From positions 1 through 27,864 of the IMG/VR virus record IMGVR_UViG_3300022752_000307: DNA of 27,864 bases. The stretch is one strand, 5' to 3'. Below, piece after piece: positions 6,209 to 14,426 of the stretch (positions within the stretch are counted from its first letter, which is position 1; the number at the start of each line of letters is the position of its first letter). The position numbers were made by a program, and so were the translations under genes. This DNA comes from a virus. The notes beneath the pieces are model-generated. The model searched no databases and was not told the DNA's origin. It worked only from the letters and a program-made list of their open reading frames with translations.

Positions 6209-8020
6209 TCATTTGCCAGCCCAACTACTAACAACTGCACCCTCAGCCTTCATTGTCACAGCACCTCGTAGCAGAGGTGTTGCAGCATCCTCCATCTCAC
6301 CAATTACAATGCCCAGCACCTCATCCCCCTGCTCAGGTAAACACTCAACAAGCACTTCGTCATGCACCGTGGCAACCAATCTTGCTCCTTTAGGTAGTTG
6401 ATAATGGATTGAAATTAGTGCAGCCTTCATTATATCTGCACACCCACCTTGGATAGTGTTGTTGCTGAATATCTGCACCCTGTTTTCGTCGCCGAACAGC
6501 TCTCTTCTACGTCCAATTGCAGTACGTACCGGAGAGCCCTTTTCAACCTGTCGCTGACAAAATTGGTGCCAACTACTCACCTCGGGGTAAGCAGAGTGCC
6601 ACATTCTATGAAATGACACAGCTTCACTTTTCTTAATGTATAGCCCTAAGGTGGCGAAATACTGTTGCAAACCCCCCGGCGCTGCGGCGTAAGCCAAACC
6701 AAAATTACAAGCTTTAGCAGCGGTGCGCTCCTCCTTAGTCACTTCGGCATCAGGCTTTTGGTACATCAGTCCAGCAGTACGTGTATGAAGATCAGCGCCA
6801 GAATTAAAGGCATCCAGCATGGGTCCGCACCTTGACACAGCAGCTAGATAACGCAGTTCCATCGCCGCATAGTCAGCGACCACCATCGCCATACCCGGCG
6901 CTGGGCAGAACGCAGTACGAAATTCAGGATCTCTAGGTATCTGCTGCAAATTCGGGTTAGAGCACGAAAACCTGCCGGTCGCTGTCTGCAGGGGCATGAA
7001 CTGAGCGTGAATGCGCCCATCACCACCAACATGTCCTTGTAAATTAGTAGCCATAGCAGCTCTTTTATCTGCTTTCTTAAAAAACTCATAAGCCCGCACA
7101 ATCGGATAGGTGCGAAAAAGAGCTAAGTTCTTTTTATCAAGCGACACTTTCCCAGCCTCATTAACAGGCTCAATACCCAACAACTTCCAATAGTTAGCGT
7201 TTTGAGTAACCGAACTGCAATTAAAACCGGCCAAAACCTTAGTGCCCAGCCGCACACTTCCTGAGGTCTTTACGTTTAAATTAAACTCCCCCGACTCTAG
7301 CCGAGGTAGTCCCGGATGCCCAGCAGCCTGCAGCTCATCATCCAACAACTGGATATAAAAACTAACTCCTTCATTCTTAGAACAGGTATAAAACTCAGCT
7401 GCTGAGTTAAGCACCTGCTGATCGACATACAAACCGTTAAGTTCCATCTGCGCCACGACTGGAATAAGCGCACACTCCAAGCGATAAACCTCAACCAACC
7501 CACTAGAAAATATTTGCTCGTGGAGCGCGTGTGAACATTCCCAAGTAATGCGCACATCATTCATTGCGTATTCAATATCAGCTGGGGTCAGATCGGCAGT
7601 CATCCAATCCTGCGCTTGCAGCGACTTATCAATAACCCTTCCGAGCACCCGCTTTGCCAACTCCCCCAAACCGTGCTTAACCTGTCCTTTACCTTGATGT
7701 ATCAGCCGCGATGCAATCATTGAGTCATACAGGGTGCCTAGCACCTGGACTCCAGATGCAATCAAGCACTTAACGTCAAAGGCCAAATTGTGGCCATAAA
7801 CATTGAGTTCCTTGTTTGCCAGAAACACTCGCAAGGCTTCCCACTCAGCATCAGCCCACGTTTGAAGATCAAACCACTTCTCACATTTATCACTGTGGAA
7901 CTGTAGAAGTCGCTGCTGGCTCCGCCCCTGCCAACACAGCGGAACCAAAGCAGTCTCCATGTCTAAACAAAAATCAGTACCTAACTCGTGTAGGTCATCC
8001 AGCAGCTTTTGATTAAGCAC
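6209..8020 (-). CDS. Family A DNA polymerase with 3'-5' exonuclease
   Basis: 603 residues from GTG 8020. Exonuclease motifs are complete: Asp20/Glu22 (CLDMET), Asn78/Asp82 (YGHNLAFD) and Tyr151/Asp155 (YAMNDVRITWE). The polymerase part has TATGRFSCSNPNLQQIP, motif A Asp383/Glu388 (ADYAAMELR), motif B with Arg432, Lys436, Phe440 and Tyr444, and motif C His553-Asp554-Glu555 (TVHDEVLVE). There is no 5' nuclease domain, as usual for phage polymerases. It should replicate the phage genome with the primase-helicase. Motif B reads NFGLAYAAAPG where YG is usual after the tyrosine. GTG 8020 has GGGAG 5 nt upstream and overlaps the previous gene by 8 nt; ATG 8053 is an alternative without a ribosome site. 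Confidence 0.95.
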   Translation of the reverse strand: MLNQKLLDDLHELGTDFCLDMETALVPLCWQGRSQQRLLQFHSDKCEKWFDLQTWADAEWEALRVFLANKELNVYGHNLAFDVKCLIASGVQVLGTLYDSMIASRLIHQGKGQVKHGLGELAKRVLGRVIDKSLQAQDWMTADLTPADIEYAMNDVRITWECSHALHEQIFSSGLVEVYRLECALIPVVAQMELNGLYVDQQVLNSAAEFYTCSKNEGVSFYIQLLDDELQAAGHPGLPRLESGEFNLNVKTSGSVRLGTKVLAGFNCSSVTQNANYWKLLGIEPVNEAGKVSLDKKNLALFRTYPIVRAYEFFKKADKRAAMATNLQGHVGGDGRIHAQFMPLQTATGRFSCSNPNLQQIPRDPEFRTAFCPAPGMAMVVADYAAMELRYLAAVSRCGPMLDAFNSGADLHTRTAGLMYQKPDAEVTKEERTAAKACNFGLAYAAAPGGLQQYFATLGLYIKKSEAVSFHRMWHSAYPEVSSWHQFCQRQVEKGSPVRTAIGRRRELFGDENRVQIFSNNTIQGGCADIMKAALISIHYQLPKGARLVATVHDEVLVECLPEQGDEVLGIVIGEMEDAATPLLRGAVTMKAEGAVVSSWAGK

Positions 8021-8246
8021 ACTCGATCTCCCACAATGCAACGAGTGCGTCATCGCCCAGCTCAGACAGCATCAAAGCCCACTCAGTAATTTCACCTACA
8101 ACCTTGGGAGAGCACTCCCTAAAGGTCTGCTCCTGGAGTTCCATAATCATCTCGATGCGAACCTGATCGGTTAGTGGTTCGTCCGTTCTGCTTGTAGCGG
8201 TTGCTGGCATGGCAGGGCGAGCAAAGAAATTCTTCAGCCACTTCAT
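8013..8246 (-). CDS. Hypothetical protein upstream of DNA polymerase
   Basis: 77 residues from ATG 8246; a TTG at 8270 would add eight residues. The N-terminus is basic and aromatic (KWLKNFFARP), the C-terminal half acidic and helical (GEITEWALMLSELGDDALVALWE lies at about 51-73). No family recognised. It overlaps the polymerase start by 8 nt, so the two are probably coupled and it may be a replication accessory. Confidence 0.6.
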   Translation of the reverse strand: MKWLKNFFARPAMPATATSRTDEPLTDQVRIEMIMELQEQTFRECSPKVVGEITEWALMLSELGDDALVALWEIECA

Positions 8247-8326
8247 ACCGCACTTAGTTAGGTAGCGCAAGTCTACCGGGTTCGGTCAGCAATGGGTATG
8301 CTGCGACTGTCCTTTAGGCCACAGTG

Positions 8327-10573
8327 ATGCTGAGAGATGACCAGACGGCGCTACTTTTAGGTGCTCCAGAGGTGTGGAGATACGCGCTTACAGGTGGAAA
8401 CGACGACTCCAAGGTGTGTTTTGAGGATGGCTGGAATCGACCTGGAGCTGGGCGATCACTTGAAGATGTACTGCAACTGAACAACGCCCCACAAGCATTC
8501 GACAAATGGAAATCGAAAAAATTAATTGGTTTGGGTGCCATCACCGGCCCAGAATCCGGCGGGCTATTGGTAATTGATTTTGACGGTACCGGATCGCAAG
8601 CCGTCCGAGCATTTAACCAGCACTTCCACCGCAACCCAAGCGAGTTGCCCGCAACATTATGTAACCAATCAGGTAAGGTAGGCCGGGGGAAGGTGTTCCT
8701 GCGAGTGCCGCCCCACTGGTGGCCCCAGCTAGAAAACCGCAGTGCCAGTTGGAAATTAAATAACAAAACTGTGCTGGAAGCAATTTGGCTTAACAGCACG
8801 GGCAACGGTCGCCATGCAGTTGTATGTGGCGATCACCCACAAACCTCCCACCAAAAACCCCTGTATTACAGGTGGATGAAATCGTGCAGCCCGGCAGATG
8901 TTGTTTGGGCCGATGCACCCGACTGGTTACTACTGGGGATCATTGCCAAATTTACCGAAACCATTCCCAACACCCCAGAGGATCGACGACGAGCGGGAGA
9001 AAATGACCCAACGCCATGGGAACGATTGTGTATGCGCGAAAAGATATTATTAGCACAAACCGCACTTAATTTCTGCCCTAATAGAGACGGTCACGGCAGC
9101 GGAACGTATGAAAAAGTGCGGCGAATACTGTGCGGTTTACTAAATGAATGTGGCCTAGACCTCACGCTACTTATTGTTCAAAATAGCGAATGGGAATCAC
9201 GAAATAACTGGGGGCTACGAGATACGCTTGAAAGCACGTTAGTATCACTAAGTAAGAGTACAGTTGCCGAAGATCAAAGAGCTAAGATTGGTTCATTATT
9301 TCACTTTGCTAGAGCTGGTGGATTTACCTGGCCCGACTGGGCACTACCGCCGCTAGAGCAATCGCAGCTGCACATTGATGGATTAAAGAAGATATTAAAT
9401 AAGATGAACGAGTCAACTGATGATAATGCGGCGTTAGCGGCATGGACGGGCCGAGCGGTTAAAGAGTTTGGTGTAACACCTGAAACCCTATACCGCCTGC
9501 GCTTAGAGCAATATTTGGGTGTGGTTGCAAACAAAGGCCCCAGCACACTAAAAGGAGTTAAAAATCTAGTTAGAGATGACAACAAGTTTACTGATTGTAT
9601 TGATGGCCTTCTTAGTAGACGTGTGCATGTGCTAGCTGGTGGTTCACACAGCGGCAAAACAACACTTGGTTGTTTCCTTGCCAACCGCATAATCACACAA
9701 AGCCCAATAGATGTAGGCAAAACTCGCCATAGCGTAACAAGCCCCGGCAAAGTTTTGATTCTCACCAGTGATTGTTCGGATGAGGATATGGTACGTGATT
9801 TAGCAATAGAAGGACTTAATGAAGATAATTGTGGCGATCAGTTGCGTATTTCCAGTGGTGTTACATTTGACGATATGATCCCGATTGTTAAAATGTTGGC
9901 TGAGTTTAAACCAGATCTAGTTATATGCGATTGTTTAACATCTATGGCAGTTAATGGTGTAAAGATTGGTGATCCTGCATACGCAGATCCGATCCGATTG
10001 CTGGTGCGTCATAACGGCGTTAGTTGGCCCAAAACAGCGTTTTTAATTCTGCACCATACAACTAGGGATGAACCGTTGCGTTTTGCAGGGACTGAGCAGG
10101 TGAAAGCCGCGTGTGAGGAGCTGTGGGTTTACTACGACCCAGAGCTAATAAACAAAAAGGGTAAAGCCACTCCTGGCGGCAGTTCGACCCGGCACCTGCT
10201 GTTTGAGAAGAGCAGGGGTGGTTTTGCTGGGCGCAAGCTACATGTAACCAAAGATGGCTTCCAAGGCACCTGGCAGTGGATGAATCCCGGTGCAGAGAGT
10301 GGAAATCCGCTGGAGGTGTTGTGCGAAAAGTTCCGTGCTGTGCAAGACGATGAGTGGCGGCTTGCATCTGAGTGGCAAAAGCTGTTGGATCTGCATTTTC
10401 ACGAACGCAGTTTGCGTCGCTACCTAGACCGTTTAGTGGGGTCACTGCTGCTGTCCGAAAACAGGAAGCACCCCAGCGGCAGAATCCTGACCCATTACAA
10501 ATTGCGACCAGTTGTCGCAAACGCAGCTGTAGCAATGATTTCTAGCCGGGGTAATGGTGAAAACATCGTTTGA
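8327..10573 (+). CDS. Primase-helicase (Prim-Pol plus RecA-like ATPase)
   Basis: 748 residues from ATG 8327, with an adjacent GTG at 8324. The numbers below count from the GTG. Residues about 15-205 resemble the bifunctional primase-polymerase (archaeo-eukaryotic primase) fold: GLGAITGPESGG, the metal-binding pair Asp85/Asp87 in VIDFDG, and GNGRHAVV at 160-167. Residues about 425-655 are a RecA/DnaB-like ATPase: Walker A GGSHSGKTT (Lys445, Thr446), Walker B DLVICD (531-536), and FLILHHTTRDEPLRFAGTE. A winged-helix-like end may follow (about 670-710). It would prime and unwind DNA for the phage polymerase, which lies divergently upstream. A rho-independent terminator follows about 105 nt downstream. 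The ATPase assignment is firm; the N-terminal primase fold is less sure. Confidence 0.88.
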   Translation: MLRDDQTALLLGAPEVWRYALTGGNDDSKVCFEDGWNRPGAGRSLEDVLQLNNAPQAFDKWKSKKLIGLGAITGPESGGLLVIDFDGTGSQAVRAFNQHFHRNPSELPATLCNQSGKVGRGKVFLRVPPHWWPQLENRSASWKLNNKTVLEAIWLNSTGNGRHAVVCGDHPQTSHQKPLYYRWMKSCSPADVVWADAPDWLLLGIIAKFTETIPNTPEDRRRAGENDPTPWERLCMREKILLAQTALNFCPNRDGHGSGTYEKVRRILCGLLNECGLDLTLLIVQNSEWESRNNWGLRDTLESTLVSLSKSTVAEDQRAKIGSLFHFARAGGFTWPDWALPPLEQSQLHIDGLKKILNKMNESTDDNAALAAWTGRAVKEFGVTPETLYRLRLEQYLGVVANKGPSTLKGVKNLVRDDNKFTDCIDGLLSRRVHVLAGGSHSGKTTLGCFLANRIITQSPIDVGKTRHSVTSPGKVLILTSDCSDEDMVRDLAIEGLNEDNCGDQLRISSGVTFDDMIPIVKMLAEFKPDLVICDCLTSMAVNGVKIGDPAYADPIRLLVRHNGVSWPKTAFLILHHTTRDEPLRFAGTEQVKAACEELWVYYDPELINKKGKATPGGSSTRHLLFEKSRGGFAGRKLHVTKDGFQGTWQWMNPGAESGNPLEVLCEKFRAVQDDEWRLASEWQKLLDLHFHERSLRRYLDRLVGSLLLSENRKHPSGRILTHYKLRPVVANAAVAMISSRGNGENIV

Positions 10574-10580
10574 TCTAGTG

Positions 10581-10843
10581 TGTCCGAGGCCAAAAACGCA
10601 TATAAAACCCCCCCTAATACTCTGACCCTGTAGCTGTCCGGTACTCAAAACCCATTGCAATAACTACATTTTTTTTACAGGGGTGATCCGGCAACAGTTC
10701 GGACACCCCTTTTTTTGTCCTAACTAATCCAGGATCAAAAAAGAGAGGTAGTTCGGACAGAAATGGAGGTTGTCCGAATGATGCCCAAGAGTGCCGTCCG
10801 AATTAAACGCTTGCAAGAGAGTGGGTTTAGTGGGGTTCGGACA
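10581..10843. repeat. Iteron-like TTCGGACA repeat cluster
   Basis: The 329-nt gap 10574-10902 has seven copies of an 8-bp word in both orientations. Forward TTCGGACA: 10698-10705, 10752-10759, 10836-10843. Reverse TGTCCGAA: 10771-10778. One- or two-mismatch reverse copies: 10581-10588, 10635-10642, 10795-10802. The extended consensus is GTTCGGACAG. Two spacings are exactly 54 bp (10581 to 10635, 10698 to 10752). The pair at 10752/10771 is an inverted repeat with an 11-nt spacer. Next to a primase-helicase gene this could be a replication origin; it could equally be a cluster of operators. Confidence 0.75.
10680..10716 (+). terminator. Rho-independent terminator after primase-helicase
   Basis: GGGGTG (10680-10685), a bulged A, TCCG (10687-10690), a 9-nt loop, CGGA (10700-10703), CACCCC (10704-10709), then seven T. 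The right arm contains one copy of the TTCGGACA repeat. Confidence 0.85.
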
Positions 10844-10902
10844 GATAATTCGTGACCGTATTTATAGGGCTTTATATGTGTTTTTATAGAGAGGCACACT
10901 AG

Positions 10903-11643
10903 ATGAGGTCAATTCTCATGCTCCAAACCAGTTCAGTCAGCCCCCTGCTTTCATCCCTAGAGCGAGGTGGGCAGGCGTTTTACAGCACCTTCCGTCCATT
11001 CTCGAGGCAGTTCACGCAGACGAAATTAATTGCGTTATTTAAAAGCTATCTCGGTACAGCGGCATTCCACAGCAGTCAGATCAGCGGATTTTCCCGAGGG
11101 ACATTGACCGAACCTGCACCAAAGGTTCTTTTAGCCCTGGGGTTGGTTAACGTTGCGTTAGCAAGAAGCATCGGTCATCCCGAGCATCTGATCGAGCAGC
11201 ACGATCTGCCTTTCAGCCGCACCCTGCCGCATGAAATGCAGAAGGTTTGGATACACCGGCTACCGATGCTGGACCGCGAAAGCATCGCAATGGGGCCTAC
11301 GGGGCTCTTTGAGGCGTTCTGCGGCCTTAGGGAGCTAAACACCCCCACAGACCGCCACCTAGGCTTACAGGACGAGAGAGCGGCCTCTGAGGCGTTAGGC
11401 GCATACCTCCGTGCATATTTCGGTCGTCACGGCATCGACTGGTTTAGTGAGCTACCCGCCCTAACGGACAGGTGCTCAGCCATGCAACCCCTGCTACTCA
11501 ACCAACCCATAAGCGGCGAGGAGCTAGTCGAATCCCTAGATCAGATTGCAGCAATACTCGACAGCAACAGCAACAACCTGTGGGAAGTGATCCAGGACGC
11601 AATCAAACCCAAACCGGAGGAAGCGGACCATAACCTTCCCTAA
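10903..11643 (+). CDS. Hypothetical protein
   Basis: 246 residues. The ATG has GAGAGG 8 nt upstream, a good ribosome site. The sequence is soluble, mostly helical, with no recognised motif; a segment at about 135-180 (FEAFCGLRELNTPTDR, then SEALGAYLRAYFGRHGIDW) looks like a folded domain and the last 15 residues are charged and probably flexible. It is the first gene after the repeat cluster and comes before a DNA-binding regulator, so a regulatory or replication role is possible. Base composition seems similar to its neighbours. I cannot assign a function. Confidence 0.7.
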   Translation: MRSILMLQTSSVSPLLSSLERGGQAFYSTFRPFSRQFTQTKLIALFKSYLGTAAFHSSQISGFSRGTLTEPAPKVLLALGLVNVALARSIGHPEHLIEQHDLPFSRTLPHEMQKVWIHRLPMLDRESIAMGPTGLFEAFCGLRELNTPTDRHLGLQDERAASEALGAYLRAYFGRHGIDWFSELPALTDRCSAMQPLLLNQPISGEELVESLDQIAAILDSNSNNLWEVIQDAIKPKPEEADHNLP

Positions 11644-11675
11644 ATAGGTAGACTTATTACAGCAACAATCGCTAA

Positions 11676-11900
11676 GTGCCTGATTTTGTTATCCAACCCC
11701 GCCCAGCCACCAGCAGATCAACGCATTGGGGCGAACTAAAACGCTGTCGCTCACTGAATTTAACTGATAGTTGCTGGGCGATCATCACAGACCTAGCTGA
11801 TCGCCATTCAATCAACCGAAGCGAGTTAATCGAGCGTGTACTGCGCCAGGAAGCCGTGCGAGATGTTGACGATTTAAACCGACCTAGGTTGCAAAGCTGA
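11676..11900 (+). CDS. Ribbon-helix-helix DNA-binding protein
   Basis: 74 residues from GTG 11676. Residues about 24-62 fit the CopG/Arc ribbon-helix-helix pattern: a beta strand (CRSLNLTDSC), helix A (WAIITDLADRHS), then INRSELIERVLRQEA as the second helix. Such proteins bind DNA as dimers and often repress their own or nearby promoters. A sigma70-like promoter overlaps the end of the gene, and a 16-bp perfect palindrome follows at 11925, a possible target. The N-terminal 20 residues are extended and basic. The fold is clear; the regulatory target is inferred. Confidence 0.75.
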   Translation: MPDFVIQPRPATSRSTHWGELKRCRSLNLTDSCWAIITDLADRHSINRSELIERVLRQEAVRDVDDLNRPRLQS

Positions 11901-11917
11901 ACTAGACCGAGTATGAT
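11889..11917 (+). promoter_or_regulatory. Sigma70 promoter of the recombination/terminase operon
   Basis: TTGCAA (11889-11894), 17-nt spacer, TATGAT (11912-11917). Four and five of six positions match the consensus. It drives the operon starting at 11962; transcription would begin near 11924, at the edge of the palindrome. Confidence 0.6.
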
Positions 11918-11924
11918 TCGGGCA

Positions 11925-11940
11925 CCTTAGCTAGCTAAGG
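11925..11940. promoter_or_regulatory. Palindromic operator candidate
   Basis: CCTTAGCTAGCTAAGG is a perfect 16-bp palindrome covering about +1 to +16 of the promoter just upstream. No T-run follows, so it is not a terminator. A related palindrome, CTTAGCTAAG, lies inside the promoter at 17895-17923. Confidence 0.6.
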
Positions 11941-11961
11941 TCCAAAAACACCTGTAACGCG

Positions 11962-12582
11962 ATGCCATTTTTCTCCCCAACATTCGCTGAATCACTGGCC
12001 CCAGATGACCGTGACAGCTACATCAACCCGTCATCCATTGGCAAAACCCTACCTAACCCGCTTCGTTTAGCAATTCTGTCCGATGCGCCATTGGAGGGCT
12101 ATGAAATCTGGTTTGAAAAAGCCGACGGCACTAAAACCAAACGCATAGCAGCAGGAGATTCCCCCACCCCAGCTCTACTTGCCGAGTACGAGAAACTAAT
12201 TGGTGGCAAGGTTGCAAAGGAAATTGATTTTGACACCAAGCAACCTACAGATAAGAACGCAATTAAAAAATGCGTAGCGTTCTTTGTGTATGACTACGAC
12301 GCAGAACGTGTAAAGGTACTTTCGTACTCCCAGGTATCGCTGTTAAAGGACATTGAGCGTAAAACTAGCGATCCCGATTACAGGGATTTAACAAAGTGGG
12401 ATCTGCAGATCAACAAAGCCACCACCCCACAGGTTTCGTATAGCGCAGATATGAAGCCTTCGATTAGGGAACGAGATCCTGAGGTTGCAGCAGCGATCAA
12501 AGGTGCTTGGGATGAAGCGCTTGCAGCTGGTGCAAACATCATGCGGCTTACTGATGGGGGCAACCCATTTAGCAGCAAATGA
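11962..12582 (+). CDS. Putative ssDNA-binding protein
   Basis: 206 residues. The middle part carries a pattern reminiscent of phage gp32-type ssDNA-binding cores: FFVYDYDAERVKVLSYSQV (107-125), a helix, then DPDYRDLTKWDLQINKA (137-153) and a YS.DMKPS turn. The C-terminal region is acidic and helical before a short basic end. It is first in an operon with an exonuclease four genes later, a common recombination and replication arrangement. The family call rests on a weak pattern and context; a generic hypothetical protein is the alternative. Confidence 0.45.
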   Translation: MPFFSPTFAESLAPDDRDSYINPSSIGKTLPNPLRLAILSDAPLEGYEIWFEKADGTKTKRIAAGDSPTPALLAEYEKLIGGKVAKEIDFDTKQPTDKNAIKKCVAFFVYDYDAERVKVLSYSQVSLLKDIERKTSDPDYRDLTKWDLQINKATTPQVSYSADMKPSIRERDPEVAAAIKGAWDEALAAGANIMRLTDGGNPFSSK

Positions 12583-12836
12583 CCAGCAACCCCAGCAGTC
12601 AATTAACTACGCGCTATTTAATTCGCACAGCGCGAGGTTATTTTAAGACGACTCACTACCAGCAAGGTGGTTTGGAATCAGTTTGGACTCCAATTCAATC
12701 TGAGGCCCAGGGATGGGTGGATATCAACGAATGCCATCTTGCTTGTCGCAACTATACAGCTGCTACAGGTGAGAGTGCAGTCGTAGTGGTCACGATGCGA
12801 CCAGCGGCAAGCTCGGGTAAAGCTGTAGGTGTTTAA
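12579..12836 (+). CDS. Hypothetical protein
   Basis: 85 residues. The ATG overlaps the upstream stop by 4 nt (ATGA), which supports the start and translational coupling. Beta-rich in appearance (TTRYLIRTARGYFKTTHYQ, then ESAVVVVTMRP). No motif recognised and no membrane segment. The operon also holds exonuclease and terminase genes. Confidence 0.65.
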   Translation: MTSNPSSQLTTRYLIRTARGYFKTTHYQQGGLESVWTPIQSEAQGWVDINECHLACRNYTAATGESAVVVVTMRPAASSGKAVGV

Positions 12837-13040
12837 GTGACACAACTTCTGGATTACCTGGAGACTGCGACTCCAGAGGAGCAGGGCTTGGCGTTGCTTG
12901 CCACCACAGAACAACTGCAGCAGGTTAATGATGCACTTGTTTTGCGAGCGCTAGTGAAGGTGCGGAGTTTAGCGGAGGGATTGGATTTATTTGACTCCTC
13001 CATAGATCTAATAACCAACGGTATTTTGTCATCCAAATGA
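12837..13040 (+). CDS. Hypothetical small helical protein
   Basis: 67 residues from GTG 12837, which directly abuts the previous TAA. Acidic and leucine-rich (TPEEQGLALLATTEQLQQV), predicted fully helical. It overlaps the exonuclease start by 4 nt. It might be a small partner of the exonuclease; this is inference from coupling only. Confidence 0.6.
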   Translation: MTQLLDYLETATPEEQGLALLATTEQLQQVNDALVLRALVKVRSLAEGLDLFDSSIDLITNGILSSK

Positions 13041-13765
13041 TCAAACAACGCCTCAGCTCCTTACCAAATGCGCGGGGCGTTGTTACCAGACTGGAGGACA
13101 AAAGCGGCTACCTATCACCAGTAGGCAAACTCGACTCTGTAACTGCGATTCTGGGTAAAACCAGCGAGAGCAAACACAGGTTAGAGAATTGGAAAAAGCG
13201 CCCGGATGCTGCTGCTATTAGTGATGCAGCTAAGGCCCGAGGCACCTGGACCCACGAACAAATTGAAAACTGGTTGATTGCGCACCAAGCTGGCACCCCA
13301 GCTCCTGAACCAAATCATTTTGCATTTGGTGCATATTGGCGCAACATCAAGCCATTTTTAGAGGACCACTGGGTTCAGTTAGTGGCGCAGGAGTGTCCTG
13401 TTTACCACCCGACTAGGTTTGCGGGATCATTTGATGCCTTGGGCTACAGCTCATACACACAGCAGAGCGATTTAAGCAGCGAAGATGCCAGCAACCTGCT
13501 GACCTTAGTTGACTGGAAGACCTCAAAAAACCTGCGCACCGCAGATTTAGTAGATGACTATTTCCATCAACTAGGTGCATATTATGAAGCCATATCGTAT
13601 GTGTATGGCATACAGGCAGAACGCGCCTTACTTATTATTGCCCGTCCACACGGCAACTTTCCCGATATATGGGAATTAACAGGCTCCGAACTAAAAGAAT
13701 ACGGCACTAAGTTTATATATCGAGCCAATAACTACTACACAACCCAATGCGGCTTTGAACCGTGA
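13037..13765 (+). CDS. PD-(D/E)XK exonuclease (RecB/Cas4-like)
   Basis: 242 residues. It shows RGTWTHEQIENWL (His73, a conserved N-terminal motif), FAGSFDALG with Asp133, LVDWKTSK with Asp159 and Lys161, and QLGAYYEA with Gln178. These are the four landmarks of RecB-type PD-(D/E)XK nucleases. It would degrade DNA ends in phage recombination or replication and might work with the putative ssDNA-binding protein. ATG 13037 overlaps the previous stop (ATGA). No cysteine cluster of the Cas4 iron-sulphur type is present, so it is not Cas4 itself. Confidence 0.82.
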   Translation: MIKQRLSSLPNARGVVTRLEDKSGYLSPVGKLDSVTAILGKTSESKHRLENWKKRPDAAAISDAAKARGTWTHEQIENWLIAHQAGTPAPEPNHFAFGAYWRNIKPFLEDHWVQLVAQECPVYHPTRFAGSFDALGYSSYTQQSDLSSEDASNLLTLVDWKTSKNLRTADLVDDYFHQLGAYYEAISYVYGIQAERALLIIARPHGNFPDIWELTGSELKEYGTKFIYRANNYYTTQCGFEP

Positions 13766-14016
13766 TTACAGATTACATGCCACCAGCTAACACAACAACA
13801 CTTGTGTTGCATTTCAATGTGCGTCCAGGGGGGCCTCTACAGCTCGACCAGACGTTTACAGTCCTCGGTCAAAAGCGTGGCAAGGCAATGGCTTCCTGGA
13901 TCGAAACTATAGTTTCGGAGCACATTTCTCCGAGCATGGATGCAACGCTAGAGGTGTGGCATCACAGTTTAGAAGGTGTGTTGAAGCAACAAGAAATCAC
14001 AACTTGTCGGCCATGA
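13762..14016 (+). CDS. Hypothetical protein
   Basis: 84 residues from GTG 13762, overlapping the exonuclease stop by 4 nt (GTGA). Beta-rich at the start (NTTTLVLHFNVRPG), then a helix (GKAMASWIETIVSEHI). No family recognised. Its own stop overlaps the next ATG by 4 nt. Confidence 0.62.
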   Translation: MITDYMPPANTTTLVLHFNVRPGGPLQLDQTFTVLGQKRGKAMASWIETIVSEHISPSMDATLEVWHHSLEGVLKQQEITTCRP

Positions 14017-14426
14017 GCAACACAACCTGCCCTAAGTGCGACAGTCACCGACTCAAAGTGCTGCGCCCCTACAAGGTAATTAACGAACCAGCGGTAGTGC
14101 GCAGGCGCGAGTGCATTACATGTGGACACCGATGGTACACGTACCAGCAAATTGCAATAGAGCGTGAGGTTAAGGGATATGAGTTGCGCTGGCATCGCCA
14201 CCATCCAATCCACGGCCATTCAGTTGAACAGCTACATGTAGCAGAGTCGCTACAGGATTTACTAGCGAGTTGCGACAGCGACGATTATTACGAGGAGGAT
14301 GCGATTGAGTATTTGTGGATGAAGGGTATAGGTTTAAGGTCGCATTCACGCAGGTTTATCTACACCGAGGCGTGGAATTACGGATGGCGCCCAAGTTTAC
14401 GCCCCAGCAAGGTGGAGGTGTCGTAG
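14013..14426 (+). CDS. NrdR-type zinc-ribbon protein
   Basis: 137 residues from ATG 14013 (ATGA overlap with the previous gene). Cys6-x2-Cys9 (CPKCDSHRLKV), RRRECITCGHRWYTYQ with Cys34-x2-Cys37. The ribbon matches NrdR, which represses ribonucleotide reductase genes, but the ATP-cone domain is absent and residues 45-137 are of another, unknown fold with an acidic patch (SDDYYEEDAIEYLWM). A DNA-binding role is likely. It is one of three such ribbons in the window and is directly followed by another. Confidence 0.72.
   Translation: MSNTTCPKCDSHRLKVLRPYKVINEPAVVRRRECITCGHRWYTYQQIAIEREVKGYELRWHRHHPIHGHSVEQLHVAESLQDLLASCDSDDYYEEDAIEYLWMKGIGLRSHSRRFIYTEAWNYGWRPSLRPSKVEVS

Noticed and set aside
8314-8805. 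163-codon minus-strand frame at the start of the primase-helicase gene
   Set aside because: Serine- and cysteine-rich shadow of a gene with a conserved DFD motif.
9301-9765. 154-codon minus-strand frame inside the primase-helicase gene
   Set aside because: The plus-strand frame has clear Walker motifs here; the antisense frame is cysteine- and arginine-rich with no recognisable domain.
10062-10535. 157-codon minus-strand frame at the end of the primase-helicase gene
   Set aside because: No protein-like pattern; it lies opposite well-supported coding sequence.
11883-11892. Minus-strand GCAACCTAGG at the end of the RHH gene
   Set aside because: Within coding sequence and not followed by a minus-strand gene.
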